Shown: positions 1-8,051, counted from the first letter of the stretch. The stretch: 64,000 bases of DNA from Kineobactrum salinum (GCF_010669285.1 NZ_CP048711.1:4526001-4590000); one strand, 5' to 3'. Numbers and translations: made by a program. Notes: generated from the sequence alone by a model not told the origin.

Positions 1-2
1 CA

Positions 3-566
3 AAACAGGCCGACGTGCTGATGTTGTTCTACCTGTTCACGGCCCGGGAGCTGGAGCACATTTTTGAACAACTGGGTTACCCCTTTGATTCGCATACCAT
101 ACCGAAAAATGTCGAGTACTATCTTCACAGAACCTCTCACGGCTCTACCCTTAGCTGGGTTGTACACTCGTGGGTACTGGCGCGCACAGACCGGCAGCAT
201 TCATGGCAATTGTTTCTAAGTGCCCTGGACGCTGACGTCGCTGATATCCAGGGCGGAACGACACCTGAAGGCATCCACCTGGGGGCAATGGCCGGTACTG
301 TGGACCTGATTCAGCGCTGCTATCTGGGTTTTGACGCCCATGGCAATGTGCTGCATTTCAATCCGGCCTTGCCGGATGAGCTCCATGGCCTGAAAACCAG
401 CCTGTGGTACCGCAACCAGAGACTGGATATCGAGTTGACGAAGGAGCTGTTGCGGGTCAGCAGCAGGCAGCTCACGGCACACCCGATTACCATAGCCTAC
501 CGGGGCCTGTTTCATACTGTCAGCCCTGGCTCGCGGCACGAATTCCGCTTGCTCAGACCACAGTGA
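3..566 (+). CDS. GH65 glycoside phosphorylase, C-terminal part (cut by window edge)
   Basis: The reading frame is open at the left edge and encodes the last ~187 residues of a glycoside hydrolase family 65 protein. Recognisable family pieces are KQADVLMLFYLF, the T-S-H-G-S-T-L-S stretch and the block GGTTPEGIHLGAMAGT, which belongs to the end of the (alpha/alpha)6 catalytic barrel; the remainder is the small C-terminal beta-sheet domain. Family members phosphorolyse or hydrolyse alpha-linked disaccharides such as maltose, trehalose or kojibiose in the cytoplasm, often yielding beta-glucose-1-phosphate. The catalytic acid lies upstream of the window, so the substrate cannot be stated. A hairpin and tRNA-Cys follow. 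Confidence 0.85.
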   Translation, partial: KQADVLMLFYLFTARELEHIFEQLGYPFDSHTIPKNVEYYLHRTSHGSTLSWVVHSWVLARTDRQHSWQLFLSALDADVADIQGGTTPEGIHLGAMAGTVDLIQRCYLGFDAHGNVLHFNPALPDELHGLKTSLWYRNQRLDIELTKELLRVSSRQLTAHPITIAYRGLFHTVSPGSRHEFRLLRPQ

Positions 567-660
567 CCGACCCGGGGCCGGGCGCCCGGATTGCGCCGTA
601 CGCCAGTATTGCCAGCCGCCGAGAATAAGTCCATAATGGCGACCTTCCTGTAGCGAGGGT

Positions 661-693
661 CAGCTAAAACTCTTTTTAATCAAAGAGTTAGCT
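661..693. repeat. Hairpin downstream of the GH65 gene
   Basis: An imperfect inverted repeat, arms CAGCTA..ACTCTTT and AAAGAGTTAGCTG, with a short A/T loop. It lies ~100 bp after the GH65 stop and could end that transcript, but no U-tract follows on either strand, so a terminator role is only a guess. Confidence 0.35.
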
Positions 694-748
694 GTTGGGC
701 TTTGGTCCATTGCCCCGCTCCAGCGTCAACATCGTTATACCCAATACA

Positions 749-822
749 GGCTCGGTGGCAGAGTGGTCATGCAGCGGATTGCAAATCCGTCAACGCCGGT
801 TCGATTCCGACCCGAGCCTCCA
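749..822 (+). tRNA. tRNA-Cys (GCA anticodon)
   Basis: Acceptor arms GGCTCGG and CCGAGCC pair perfectly. The anticodon loop reads TTGCAAA (anticodon GCA). The T loop is GGTTCGATTCC, the discriminator base is U as expected for Cys, and CCA is encoded. The 3' end faces the insertion-sequence region that starts ~200 bp downstream, a common arrangement for integration at tRNA genes, but I found no repeat of the tRNA end at the far side of that region. Confidence 0.95.
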
Positions 823-1123
823 ACTCCTTATTGAATAGCATAATTCGGCCTCACGCCGGAGCATTGCTATGCCTGAAAAGCCCCGTAAACACTGGCTTTT
901 GGGTGTTTTGCCTGTTCGACCAAAAAAAGACCCGGAACGCCCAGGCGACGCAGAGCGCGATTGACCAGCATCGACGCGCAGACCTCCAGCGGCCGGCGCA
1001 GATGTCCAAGTCGACCCCTAGCCGGCATATCTCACCAGTGAAACTGAAATAGGCCTCTATCTGGTGCACTGGTGCATAAAGTAAGAGCCGGCAAGCACTT
1101 ACACTGCACGAGAGGAAGAGACC
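823..1123. other. Region without a convincing gene
   Basis: No supported gene. A 31-codon frame (869-964, starting MPEKPRKHWLLG) exists but has no clear ribosome site or recognisable relative. An undefined part of the stretch probably holds the left end of the IS1380-type element whose transposase starts at 1124; I could not place its terminal repeat. Confidence 0.4.
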
Positions 1124-1531
1124 TATGGTTACAGAGTGTACTCCCCTTTCACGCATTAGGTCGTCGGGAAGTGGTAGGCCGTTTTGACGGCGGCCGCATC
1201 ACCTCAGAGGGTGGCGGCCTGTTGCTGCGCGAGGTCGATGTCCGCCTGAGTATGCTGCCCCGACTGGTCGCCTACTTCACCGATCACCGCAATCCCAACG
1301 GTGTCGAGCACAGCGAGTCGCGCAACGGGGGTATGGGCTTGGCGCTCGGTTACGAGGATATTGATGATCACGACCCGCTGCGCGCGGACAGCCTGCTGGC
1401 GGCACTGGTCAGCAAGCGGGATATGACGGGGGAGTACCGGGAACGGGTCCGCGACCAAGGTTACCCCTTGGTCGTGTCGAGTACGCTCAACCGCCTCGAA
1501 CTGGGTACTCCCGGCTTGGCGGCCGGGGTCG
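1124..1531 (+). pseudogene. IS1380-family transposase, decayed N-terminal fragment
   Basis: The start MVTECTP and the block FHALGRREVVGRFDGG match the N-terminus of IS1380-family DDE transposases, followed by ITSEGGGLLLREVD, a YFTDHRNPN segment, LALGYED and STLNRLELG. The gene is broken in three ways: a one-base frameshift between the start (frame of ATG 1124) and the FHALGRR block; a garbled, shortened stretch after NPNGVEHS; and an abrupt end where the IS3 element begins at 1532. The remaining two thirds, including the other catalytic acids, are missing and do not reappear on the far side of the IS3 element. Confidence 0.8.
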
Positions 1532-1571
1532 TGTAATCCCCCCATTTTTAACCGCCTCTTTGAGTAGAGGG

Positions 1572-2402
1572 TTATGCTGCCTGTAGCAGCCGGGCCGGGG
1601 GTATCCCTCCTATAGCCGTATTGGGTCGCTCGTTATTGTATTCCCAGAGCCACTGTGTCGCTAATAGCTGGGCATGGGCAACGCTGCTGAACTCGTGCAG
1701 ATCCAGCCATTCATGTCGCGCGGTCCGGTTGAAACGCTCCACATAAGCATTCTGAGTTGGCTTGCCCGGCTGGATATAGATCAGCGTTATCCGGTTCTTG
1801 TTCGCCCACGCTACCAGCGACTGCGAGATATATTCCGGCCCATTGTCACAGCGAAGTGCCGCTGGCTTGCCACGCCATTCAATGATCTGTTCCAGTGCGC
1901 GAATCACGCGCGAAGCAGGTAACGACAAGTCTACTTCAATCCCCAGGCCTTCACGATTGTAATCGTCAATCACATTGAACGTGCGGAAGCTCTTGCCGCT
2001 GTCGAGCTGATCACTCATGAAGTCCATGGACCAGACTTGATTCGGCGCAGTCGGAACATCCAGCTCGCCTGGATAATCCCGCCTGATCCGCCGCTTGGGC
2101 TTAATACGCAGGTTTAGCTCTAGCTGTCGGTAGATGCGGTAGACCCGCTTATGATTCCACGGGTAGCCCTTCACGTTGCGCAGATACAGGAAGCACAGTC
2201 CAAAGCCCCAGCGCTTGTGGGTCTGCGTTAGCCGGAGCAGCCAATCGGCAATCAGGGCATTCTCGCCATCCAGCTTTGCCTGGTAGCGGTAGCAGGTTTC
2301 GCTAATACCGTACACCACACACGCCAGCCTGACACTGATGCCATGTTTGGCCACGCCTTTTCTGGCCATCTCCCGCCGCTGAGATGGCCTTACAACTTTC
2401 CC
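1572..2402 (-). CDS. IS3-family transposase OrfB (DDE integrase domain)
   Basis: About 275 residues with an HTH_21-like start ([20 protein letters not shown]) and an rve integrase core. All three catalytic acids are visible: D in WSMDFMSD, D in RCDNGPEY and E in VERFNRT. The end [12 protein letters not shown] is typical. No good independent start is evident; it is expected to be made by -1 slippage from OrfA at 2396-2402, giving an OrfAB transposase that cuts and circularises the element. It appears complete and possibly active. Confidence 0.92.
   Translation of the reverse strand, partial: GKVVRPSQRREMARKGVAKHGISVRLACVVYGISETCYRYQAKLDGENALIADWLLRLTQTHKRWGFGLCFLYLRNVKGYPWNHKRVYRIYRQLELNLRIKPKRRIRRDYPGELDVPTAPNQVWSMDFMSDQLDSGKSFRTFNVIDDYNREGLGIEVDLSLPASRVIRALEQIIEWRGKPAALRCDNGPEYISQSLVAWANKNRITLIYIQPGKPTQNAYVERFNRTARHEWLDLHEFSSVAHAQLLATQWLWEYNNERPNTAIGGIPPARLLQAA
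2364..2402 (-). promoter_or_regulatory. Programmed -1 frameshift signal of the IS3 element
   Basis: Read on the minus strand: slippery heptamer G GGA AAG (2402-2396), six-base spacer, then a perfect 9-bp stem GGCCATCTC/GAGATGGCC (2389-2381 and 2372-2364) with an 8-base loop. Slipping back one base moves ribosomes from OrfA into OrfB just before the OrfA stop. Heptamer, spacing and stem all fit the X-XXY-YYZ class of bacterial IS frameshift sites. Confidence 0.85.
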
Positions 2403-2656
2403 TCGAGGGCTTCCTGGCGCAGTTCGGCCTTGATCCGCTCCTCGGCATACATCTTCTTCAGGCGAGCATTCTCGGCTTCCAGCTCCTTCAACCGCGTCAT
2501 GAGCGACGCGTCCATGCCACCAAACTTTGCGCGCCACTGATAGATCAGTGCCGTGCTGACGTTGTGCTCGCGGGCCAGATCCGCGACCGGAACGCCCGCT
2601 TCGTGCTGCTTCAAAACCGCCAGTATCTGGCTGTCGGAAAATCGAGACTTTTTCAT
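2390..2656 (-). CDS. IS3-family transposase OrfA
   Basis: An 88-residue helix-turn-helix protein, [15 protein letters not shown]..., with the recognition-helix region [16 protein letters not shown] and a leucine-zipper-like C-terminal helix ([18 protein letters not shown]). It binds the IS ends and is the N-terminal part of the OrfAB fusion transposase. Its stop codon lies six bases past the slippery heptamer at 2396-2402, as usual in this family. It looks intact. Confidence 0.93.
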   Translation of the reverse strand: MKKSRFSDSQILAVLKQHEAGVPVADLAREHNVSTALIYQWRAKFGGMDASLMTRLKELEAENARLKKMYAEERIKAELRQEALEGKL

Positions 2657-2726
2657 GTACCGCTCCTTCTGCGATCATTATAAAAGCCTCTACTCAAAAT
2701 CTCGATTATTTTCTGGGGGGATTACA

Positions 2727-3110
2727 AAACCATCTGGAACGGACTCGCTCTTCTTCACCTGGAAAAATACCGATAAAGACAAAATGGTGCTAGAAATGCG
2801 AGCCGACCTTCTCGAAGAGTATATAGCTTACTGCGTAAAGGAGATAAATACGTTGCTTAGTGCAGCTAAGGCGAATATGCCACCGGATCTTTGGACAGTA
2901 GATAAATCAGTACCGGGACGTATGTTGACTACAACGAATATTAATGCCTTACTAATTTGCCTGCGGCTAATAATTGAACGGGGCACGATTTCATCATTTG
3001 ACACCTACAGAAAGAAATTTTCTGGGCTCAAGAGCTTTAGCTTTAAAAGCTACCACAGCAGTCAATATAATAGGATGGCTGAAGCCCTATACAAAAAGCA
3101 CTTTGGATAA
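2727..3110 (+). pseudogene. DGQHR-domain (DndB-like) protein, C-terminal fragment
   Basis: An open frame of ~127 residues enters from the IS3 element and ends at TAA/3110. The final part (GRMLTTTNINALLICLRL ... KSYHSSQYNRMAEALYKKHF) resembles the C-terminus of DGQHR-domain proteins, the group that includes the DNA phosphorothioation regulator DndB. The N-terminal half with the D-G-Q-H-R motif is absent, cut by the IS3 element. The segment is visibly AT-richer than the flanks, suggesting acquisition from elsewhere. Family assignment is from memory of the C-terminal pattern only. Confidence 0.55.
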
Positions 3111-3180
3111 TAGCATTCCTTTCGAATGAATGAAGACGTCATTCTAGCGGAGCTTATCTGATTTAGTTCTGAATGCGTCC

Positions 3181-4557
3181 CTACAGAGCCTTGATGCGCT
3201 CCCCGATGTCCGCCGGGGAAAGGAAGAGTCTTACCTTTCCGTCTCGGGATTGTTGCAGCAGGCCGTAGGTTTCCGACAGGGCAAGGAGGTCTGACCGTGC
3301 CGTCTCGTAAGCCACCCCGTGCGAGGTCTGGTGGCTCTTCACCGTGTACTGTACTCCGGGCTTTTCGATAGCATTGTGCAGTAAAGCCAGCTGCCGGTGG
3401 TTCAGCAGGGCAGCGATACCCGATTTCGCCAACGCATCCCGGACCTGGTGCTGCTCCCGCGTCTTCCTCGCGAGATAGCTGTGGAGTCTGGCGATGGATT
3501 TCTTGATCACATCCAACTGATGAACGATGAAGTAGGTCACGTCCCCGCCATCGGTTTCTGAGTGCATGTAGGCCCGAACATAGCTTGGCTCTGCCTTCTT
3601 GATGACCGATGAAATCGAGGTGTACTCCAGCAGCCAGAAGCCGGACCTCACTACCATCCAGAAGAAGAGCGCCCGCGCCACCCGGCCGTTGCCATCGAAG
3701 AAGGGATGATCGTAGCCGACCATGAAGTGAACCAGGATGGCGCGGATCACATCAGGAAGCCGTTGGTCTCCGGTCTTGCCATTGGTAAAGTCACAAAGCG
3801 CCTTCAACCGGCCCCGCAGTTCGCCCGCCGTGGGTGGAATGTGGAGCGAGACGCCAGTCATGTTGTCGACTACGGCGATGTCGTCAGTGGCCGCCCGGAA
3901 CTGGCCGACCTTGTGCAAGTCCTCTTTTTCGACCGTGCCTTCCATCAGCAGCCGGTGTAGTTCGAAGATCATGGCGGGGGTGAGGTTGTCATCCAGGTGC
4001 TGCTTTATGAAAAGCATGGCCCGGTAGTTGTTGAGTATCATCTGCTCAGAATGTGTCTTTGGGGCCCTTTCAGTGCGGATCATCTCCTTCGCCACCCGCG
4101 TGGTGGTGGAGGCGCCTTCCAACTGGCTGGAGCTGATGGCCTCCTCAATCAGGGAATTGATAAGGTAGGTGCGCTGAGTCGACGGATCCTTCACCCGCGG
4201 GTCGGCCGCCACCGCTCCCTTGGCCTGTTCGGAAATCGTCAGCAGGTCTGCGGTGATGATGGCATTCGGACAGTAGTGGAAGTTGACCCCGTCCTTGTCG
4301 ATCAGCGGCAGGGTTTCGGCATTGGACATCCTCGCCTGTTTCGTAGCCAGCCAGTACTCTTCGGGGGTGAGGGTGCCGGGCGGCTCCTTGTATTTCAGTT
4401 CATCCCAATGTAGATAGCGCCCTTTCGCATCAAAGGGCTTCAAGCCCATTCCGATCCACGGCATGAAGTTGGTCAACGATGGCGTTTTGGCATTTGCCGC
4501 CGCAACTGCACCCGAGATGTAGGCCTCCATTGTCGGAGGCAGTTCTGGAATCTTCAC
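3181..4557 (-). CDS. Fic-domain protein (class II, self-inhibited AMP transferase)
   Basis: A 458-residue protein. The Fic core motif HPFFDGNGRVARA lies near residue 280 with the catalytic His, acidic residue and anion-binding loop all present. An inhibitory-helix motif of type S-x-x-x-E-G (SSSQLEGAS) lies near residue 145, before the core, which defines class II. The N-terminal region (DELKYKEPPGTLTPEEYW) fits the Fic_N-type domain; a winged-helix-like tail follows (TVKSHQTSHGVAYETARSDL). Such proteins transfer AMP from ATP to hydroxyl groups on target proteins. The gene stands alone beside a decayed IS region; no antitoxin is adjacent, consistent with built-in inhibition. An inverted repeat sits just upstream of the start. 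Confidence 0.9.
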   Translation of the reverse strand: MKIPELPPTMEAYISGAVAAANAKTPSLTNFMPWIGMGLKPFDAKGRYLHWDELKYKEPPGTLTPEEYWLATKQARMSNAETLPLIDKDGVNFHYCPNAIITADLLTISEQAKGAVAADPRVKDPSTQRTYLINSLIEEAISSSQLEGASTTTRVAKEMIRTERAPKTHSEQMILNNYRAMLFIKQHLDDNLTPAMIFELHRLLMEGTVEKEDLHKVGQFRAATDDIAVVDNMTGVSLHIPPTAGELRGRLKALCDFTNGKTGDQRLPDVIRAILVHFMVGYDHPFFDGNGRVARALFFWMVVRSGFWLLEYTSISSVIKKAEPSYVRAYMHSETDGGDVTYFIVHQLDVIKKSIARLHSYLARKTREQHQVRDALAKSGIAALLNHRQLALLHNAIEKPGVQYTVKSHQTSHGVAYETARSDLLALSETYGLLQQSRDGKVRLFLSPADIGERIKAL

Positions 4558-4571
4558 TGCTCGACCCTATG

Positions 4572-4594
4572 TACTAATTAGGTAAATATTAGTA
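4572..4594 (-). promoter_or_regulatory. Operator-like inverted repeat before the Fic gene
   Basis: A perfect 7-bp inverted repeat TACTAAT (4572-4578) and ATTAGTA (4588-4594), 9-base spacer, 15-37 bp upstream of the Fic start. On the minus strand it overlaps a -10-like TATACT (4596-4591); no convincing -35 is seen. The Fic protein ends in a winged-helix-like segment that could bind it; that is inference. Confidence 0.4.
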
Positions 4595-4864
4595 TATAGT
4601 CATTAAGTCAGCCCATCTACTAGATTCTTGGAAATTGGGACAAGCATCTCTCGGCAAGGGCGGTGAAAGACAGGTGAGAATGAGGATTCACGGTATTTAT
4701 GGCGGTATAAGCCATTATCGAGAATATAATATGTCGTATAAAACAATACGATGAACCATCTTTTCGAAGAAGACCCGACTCCACAATTTTATCAAAATCA
4801 ATGACTTGGCGTGGGAAGCTGCACGGGTGCATGAGCCCCCGTGCCTGCCTGCTTGCCCATGCAA
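4595..4864. other. AT-rich intergenic stretch
   Basis: Nothing supported here apart from the possible Fic promoter at the left end. A short minus-strand frame (4620-4868) has no ribosome site and an unnatural composition. The AT content drops sharply at the right side, marking the island/core boundary. Confidence 0.4.
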
Positions 4865-5710
4865 TCATTTGCCGAACAGCTTGCCAAAAGCCTTGCCGAT
4901 TTCCTTGCCGGCATTTTCCACCGCGTTGCCAGCCGATTCCTCGCTGTCGCCGCTTTCCTCGGTCTGTGATTTATCGTTCCCGCCACCGAAAATACCGGAC
5001 ATGATACCGCCCGACTCGCCGTCGGCGTTGCCGCCGCCCAGCATGCCGCCCAGCCCGGACAGGTCGGTAGGCTCTGCCGGCAGCACAAAGCGCGCGGGGT
5101 CCACGCGGTTTTCGGTGATTGAGGTCACGCGGATATCGGCACCATAGCGCAGCACACCCATGTCGCTGCGGGCCAGCTGGTGCTGCAGATATTCAGAGGC
5201 GTCGTAGTGCTGGTCCAGCGAACGCGCCAGAGAACTGGCCATTCGGTGCATCGCATCGCGGAAACCGATCGCCCGGCGATCGGAGGACAATACCATCTCG
5301 GTTTCCCGGGCCTTGCCGTCCTCGTCCTGGTATTTGAGGATGTACACCTCGCCATCGATGCCGGCCACTGTTTCGCTGCGGCCTGTTGGCTCCAGCGAAT
5401 CCACCCGCACCTGGGTCATGTCCGGGGTCACCGATTTGGCGAGCCCGCCGAACATCGACATGGCCTGGCTCACGTCGATGACCATCAACTCGCCATCGGC
5501 ATCGTTGACCACATAGATGCGGTCGTCGCGCATTACCATGTAGCCCTGCTGGTCGGCATGATTGATGCGTAACTGTTCCCCCTCATATTCGAAGGTCATA
5601 GTGTTGCCGTTCTGGTCTACCGCTTCGGTGACATCCGCGTGCAGAGCGGGACTGGCCAGGGCCAAACCCAGCAGTGCGGGACAGAAGGCGCGACCTACGG
5701 TGATTTTCAT
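4865..5710 (-). CDS. Exported protein of unknown function
   Basis: A 281-residue protein with a cleavable signal peptide (residues ~1-25, ending SPALHA). The middle is a beta-rich region resembling DUF4412-type periplasmic proteins (TMTFEYEGEQLRINHADQQGYMV, ending in YQDEDGKARETEMVLS). From about residue 215 the tail is low-complexity: Gly/Met-rich (GLGGMLGGG), then acidic Ser/Glu-rich, ending in a basic amphipathic stretch GKEIGKAFGKLFGK. I recognise no catalytic motif. The start is supported by AAGGAG-like bases a few nucleotides upstream on the minus strand. It is transcribed divergently from the epimerase gene. Confidence 0.7.
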   Translation of the reverse strand: MKITVGRAFCPALLGLALASPALHADVTEAVDQNGNTMTFEYEGEQLRINHADQQGYMVMRDDRIYVVNDADGELMVIDVSQAMSMFGGLAKSVTPDMTQVRVDSLEPTGRSETVAGIDGEVYILKYQDEDGKARETEMVLSSDRRAIGFRDAMHRMASSLARSLDQHYDASEYLQHQLARSDMGVLRYGADIRVTSITENRVDPARFVLPAEPTDLSGLGGMLGGGNADGESGGIMSGIFGGGNDKSQTEESGDSEESAGNAVENAGKEIGKAFGKLFGK

Positions 5711-6008
5711 GATATCGAACTCCTTGCAGGTAAATTGACCGGGCCAGGCCCGATTGTGCTGTAGTATCAGCTTTCAGAGACCGGTTTGCCAGTCTGTGCC
5801 GTGGCCGGTTCGCGAACTTTTGACTGCCGCCGGGCACGACCGGGCGGGTATGGGCTTGCAGTAGCGCTGTGACTGGGCAGGTTCAGCGGCGCGATGTTCA
5901 TGGTGACAGCGTACCCTCGGCGGCGCTTCGCGGACAAACACAGTGGACTATACTGGTTCTGACGAGGACGCTGCGACTGCTCGCTGGCCACAGCCCGGAG
6001 AACGCACC

Positions 6009-6911
6009 ATGCATATCCTGATTACCGGTGGCACAGGCTTTATTGGCACGGAACTGGTGGCGCGCCTGCTGGGCGAAGGTCACCGGATGACACTGCTCAG
6101 TCGCCGCCAGCGCCGTGACGAAGCTGGACGCCGCTATGTCCAGTCGCTGGAAGAACTTGGCACCGAGGCTGAGATCGATGCGGTGATCAACCTCGCCGGC
6201 GCGCCGCTGGCGGGGCGGCGCTGGACCAGTCCTTACAAGCGTGAGTTGGTGGCCAGCCGGGTCGAAACCACCCGCGAGCTGATCGCTTTGCTGCGACGAC
6301 AGGCACGGCCGCCGACAGTGCTGCTCAGCGGGAGTGCGGTCGGCTATTATGGCCCCAGAGGCGGTGAACCACTGGCAGAGGATGCCGGCTCCGAGCCCTC
6401 ATTTTCCAGTGATCTCTGTCGGCAGTGGGAGCATGCCTCGCTGCCGGCGAGGGAGCTGGGAGTGCGGGTATGCCAGTTGCGTCTGGGAGTGGTGTTGGAC
6501 AATGATGGGGGCGCGCTGGTGCAGATGCTGCGCCCGTTCCGCTTCGGAATTGCCAGCTGGCCGGGCTCCGGCGAGCAGTATCTGAGCTGGATCCATCGCG
6601 AGGATGTGGTGCGCGCCATCTGTTTCTTGCTGCAGCAGCCTGGCATGGAGGGGCCGTACAACCTTAGCGCACCAGAACCAGTGACCCAGCGTGCATTCTG
6701 CAGTGCCGTGCAGCGATATTTCAGGACCCTGCCGGCGCTCCCCGTTCCCGCTCCCGTGCTGCGCCTGTTGCTGGGGGAAATGGCGGGGGAACTGTTGCTG
6801 ACGGGGCAGCGGGTGGTCCCCGGGAAGCTGGTCGACGCGGGCTTTGAGTTTCATTATCCGACTCTGGAGCAAGCCCTGTCCGATATATTGGCGCCACGCG
6901 AAGCGGCCTGA
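6009..6911 (+). CDS. TIGR01777-type NAD(P)-dependent epimerase (SDR39U1/YfcH family)
   Basis: A 300-residue atypical SDR. The nucleotide-binding motif ITGGTGFIG is at the N-terminus. GSAVGYYGPRGGEPLAED contains the family's Y-Y-G signature, and LSWIHREDVVRAI is the characteristic W-I-H-x-x-D element. The C-terminal DUF1731-like part (PVPAPVLRLLLGEMAGELLLTGQRV) is complete. In-frame codons extend to 5943, but ATG 6009 is where homology begins and fits the family length. The substrate is unknown for most members; a cytosolic sugar- or cofactor-modifying role is only inferred. Confidence 0.88.
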   Translation: MHILITGGTGFIGTELVARLLGEGHRMTLLSRRQRRDEAGRRYVQSLEELGTEAEIDAVINLAGAPLAGRRWTSPYKRELVASRVETTRELIALLRRQARPPTVLLSGSAVGYYGPRGGEPLAEDAGSEPSFSSDLCRQWEHASLPARELGVRVCQLRLGVVLDNDGGALVQMLRPFRFGIASWPGSGEQYLSWIHREDVVRAICFLLQQPGMEGPYNLSAPEPVTQRAFCSAVQRYFRTLPALPVPAPVLRLLLGEMAGELLLTGQRVVPGKLVDAGFEFHYPTLEQALSDILAPREAA

Positions 6912-6957
6912 TCCGGCGCGCTGCAAACTCCCTTGCAGCCTCCTTGCCCCGTGCGGA

Positions 6958-7560
6958 TCAGGGCCGCTCTGCGCCATTCCTGCCCAGCAGGGCGGCTCCC
7001 TGGGGCGTATTGCGCACACTCCAGGCCCACAGCGCCACTGGGGCCAGCGTCGGCACGATCAGCGTGCTGAACTGATACAGCAGCGCGATGGCCGGAGGGG
7101 GCGGCAGCGGCACGGTGCTGTGGGTGTACAGCAATTCACCGAGCCCCAGCATCAGGTTCTTCAGCGTCACGGCGACAATACCGATGAACATCAATAGCCA
7201 CAGCACGAACAGGCCCCAGGCGAAGCGTTCCAGTGGCCGCTGCAGCCGGCTGGCGAAGTGCAGGGCGGCATAGAACGGGACTGAGTAGGACAACATGCGG
7301 GTATTGAGCGGGAATGCCAGCTGGTATTCCGCCTCGGCCAGCGATACGACCTGATCATCGAGCTCGCCGAAGCGGGTCAGCGCCAGCAGCTGGTGGTTGT
7401 CGATCGTGACGGCCTCCAGTACGTTCGGCAGGGCGGCGTTCAGGGTCAATTGCGACAACCACAGCGCGGGTGCGGAGGGCAGCGCGCCCAAGGCATACCA
7501 GAGTGTGAAAAAAGGCACCATCAGCAGGATGACCAGACCGATATAGCGATGCAGGCTCAT
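6958..7560 (-). CDS. Exosortase H-associated membrane protein
   Basis: A 200-residue protein with about four membrane segments (the first at residues ~5-30, the last near 150-190). Its start overlaps the exosortase stop by ATGA (7560-7557), so the two are translationally coupled. Its frame is open further upstream, but ATG 7560 is chosen because of this coupling. Position and topology match the small membrane protein that regularly accompanies exosortase H. Its role, perhaps assisting sorting or anchoring of C-terminally tagged proteins in the inner membrane, is not established. Confidence 0.75.
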   Translation of the reverse strand: MSLHRYIGLVILLMVPFFTLWYALGALPSAPALWLSQLTLNAALPNVLEAVTIDNHQLLALTRFGELDDQVVSLAEAEYQLAFPLNTRMLSYSVPFYAALHFASRLQRPLERFAWGLFVLWLLMFIGIVAVTLKNLMLGLGELLYTHSTVPLPPPPAIALLYQFSTLIVPTLAPVALWAWSVRNTPQGAALLGRNGAERP

Positions 7561-8051
7561 GCCAGCGCCCGTGACTGGCGCTCCAGAAACCGCAGATACA
7601 GCACAAACACCACCAGGACATCCAGCATGATGAATACTGGCCACAGGTAGAGATGGGACCAGGTAAAGATATCGATATTCCACTGGCCCAGGTAAAACAG
7701 GCTGATGATGCGCGCGATATTCATGAGCTGGATGGTCAGAAAACCGAGCAGGATGGCTCCCAGCCGGAAATGCCAGCGGGCGGGGTAGGCCAGTACCCCG
7801 GCCACCAGCACAATGGTGGCCTCGACGCCATTGCAGCCCGCTTCGATCGAAACCGCGAAATTGTTCACCGTGTGGGAAATCACCCGCCCGTAGGCCAGCA
7901 CGTCGCTGTCGAAGGGCGTGATCAGCGCGGCGCTGAGGGTGGCCAGGGCAGCGGTGAAGGGCTGGATGACCGAGGCCTGCACAGGCGCCAGCATTTCCAG
8001 CGTGAACAGCCCCAGCAGGATCGAGAGGAATACGACGATAAATTTTGCCAT
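7557..8051 (-). CDS. xrtH: Exosortase H (C-terminal sorting-signal transpeptidase)
   Basis: A 164-residue polytopic membrane protein. The exosortase/archaeosortase triad is visible: Cys in EAGCNGVEA (~residue 69), Arg in MNIARI (~residue 114) and His in TWSHLYLWP (~residue 134). The length and the G-C-N-G-V-E-A form match the short exosortase H subtype, which processes proteins carrying an IPTL-CTERM tail at the inner membrane. ATG 8051 is preferred over upstream in-frame codons because homology starts there. No protein with an IPTL-type C-terminal tail is found in this window. Confidence 0.85.
   Translation of the reverse strand: MAKFIVVFLSILLGLFTLEMLAPVQASVIQPFTAALATLSAALITPFDSDVLAYGRVISHTVNNFAVSIEAGCNGVEATIVLVAGVLAYPARWHFRLGAILLGFLTIQLMNIARIISLFYLGQWNIDIFTWSHLYLWPVFIMLDVLVVFVLYLRFLERQSRALA

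Larger units (their letters stand above)
1532..2726 (-). mobile_element. IS3-family insertion sequence, complete
   Basis: A 1195-bp element bounded by the perfect 13-bp terminal inverted repeats TGTAATCCCCCCA (1532-1544, and its complement at 2714-2726). A second shared block TTTGAGTAGAGG lies ~28 bp inside each end. It carries orfA and orfB in the minus direction with a translational frameshift signal between them. The left flank ends ..GGGGTCG and the right flank starts AAACCAT, so no target-site duplication is visible. The flanks also come from two unrelated genes, which suggests a deletion or recombination through the element after insertion. Confidence 0.92.

Noticed and set aside
869-964. 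31-codon frame after tRNA-Cys (MPEKPRKHWLLG...)
   Set aside because: No Shine-Dalgarno and no recognisable relative; too short to support.
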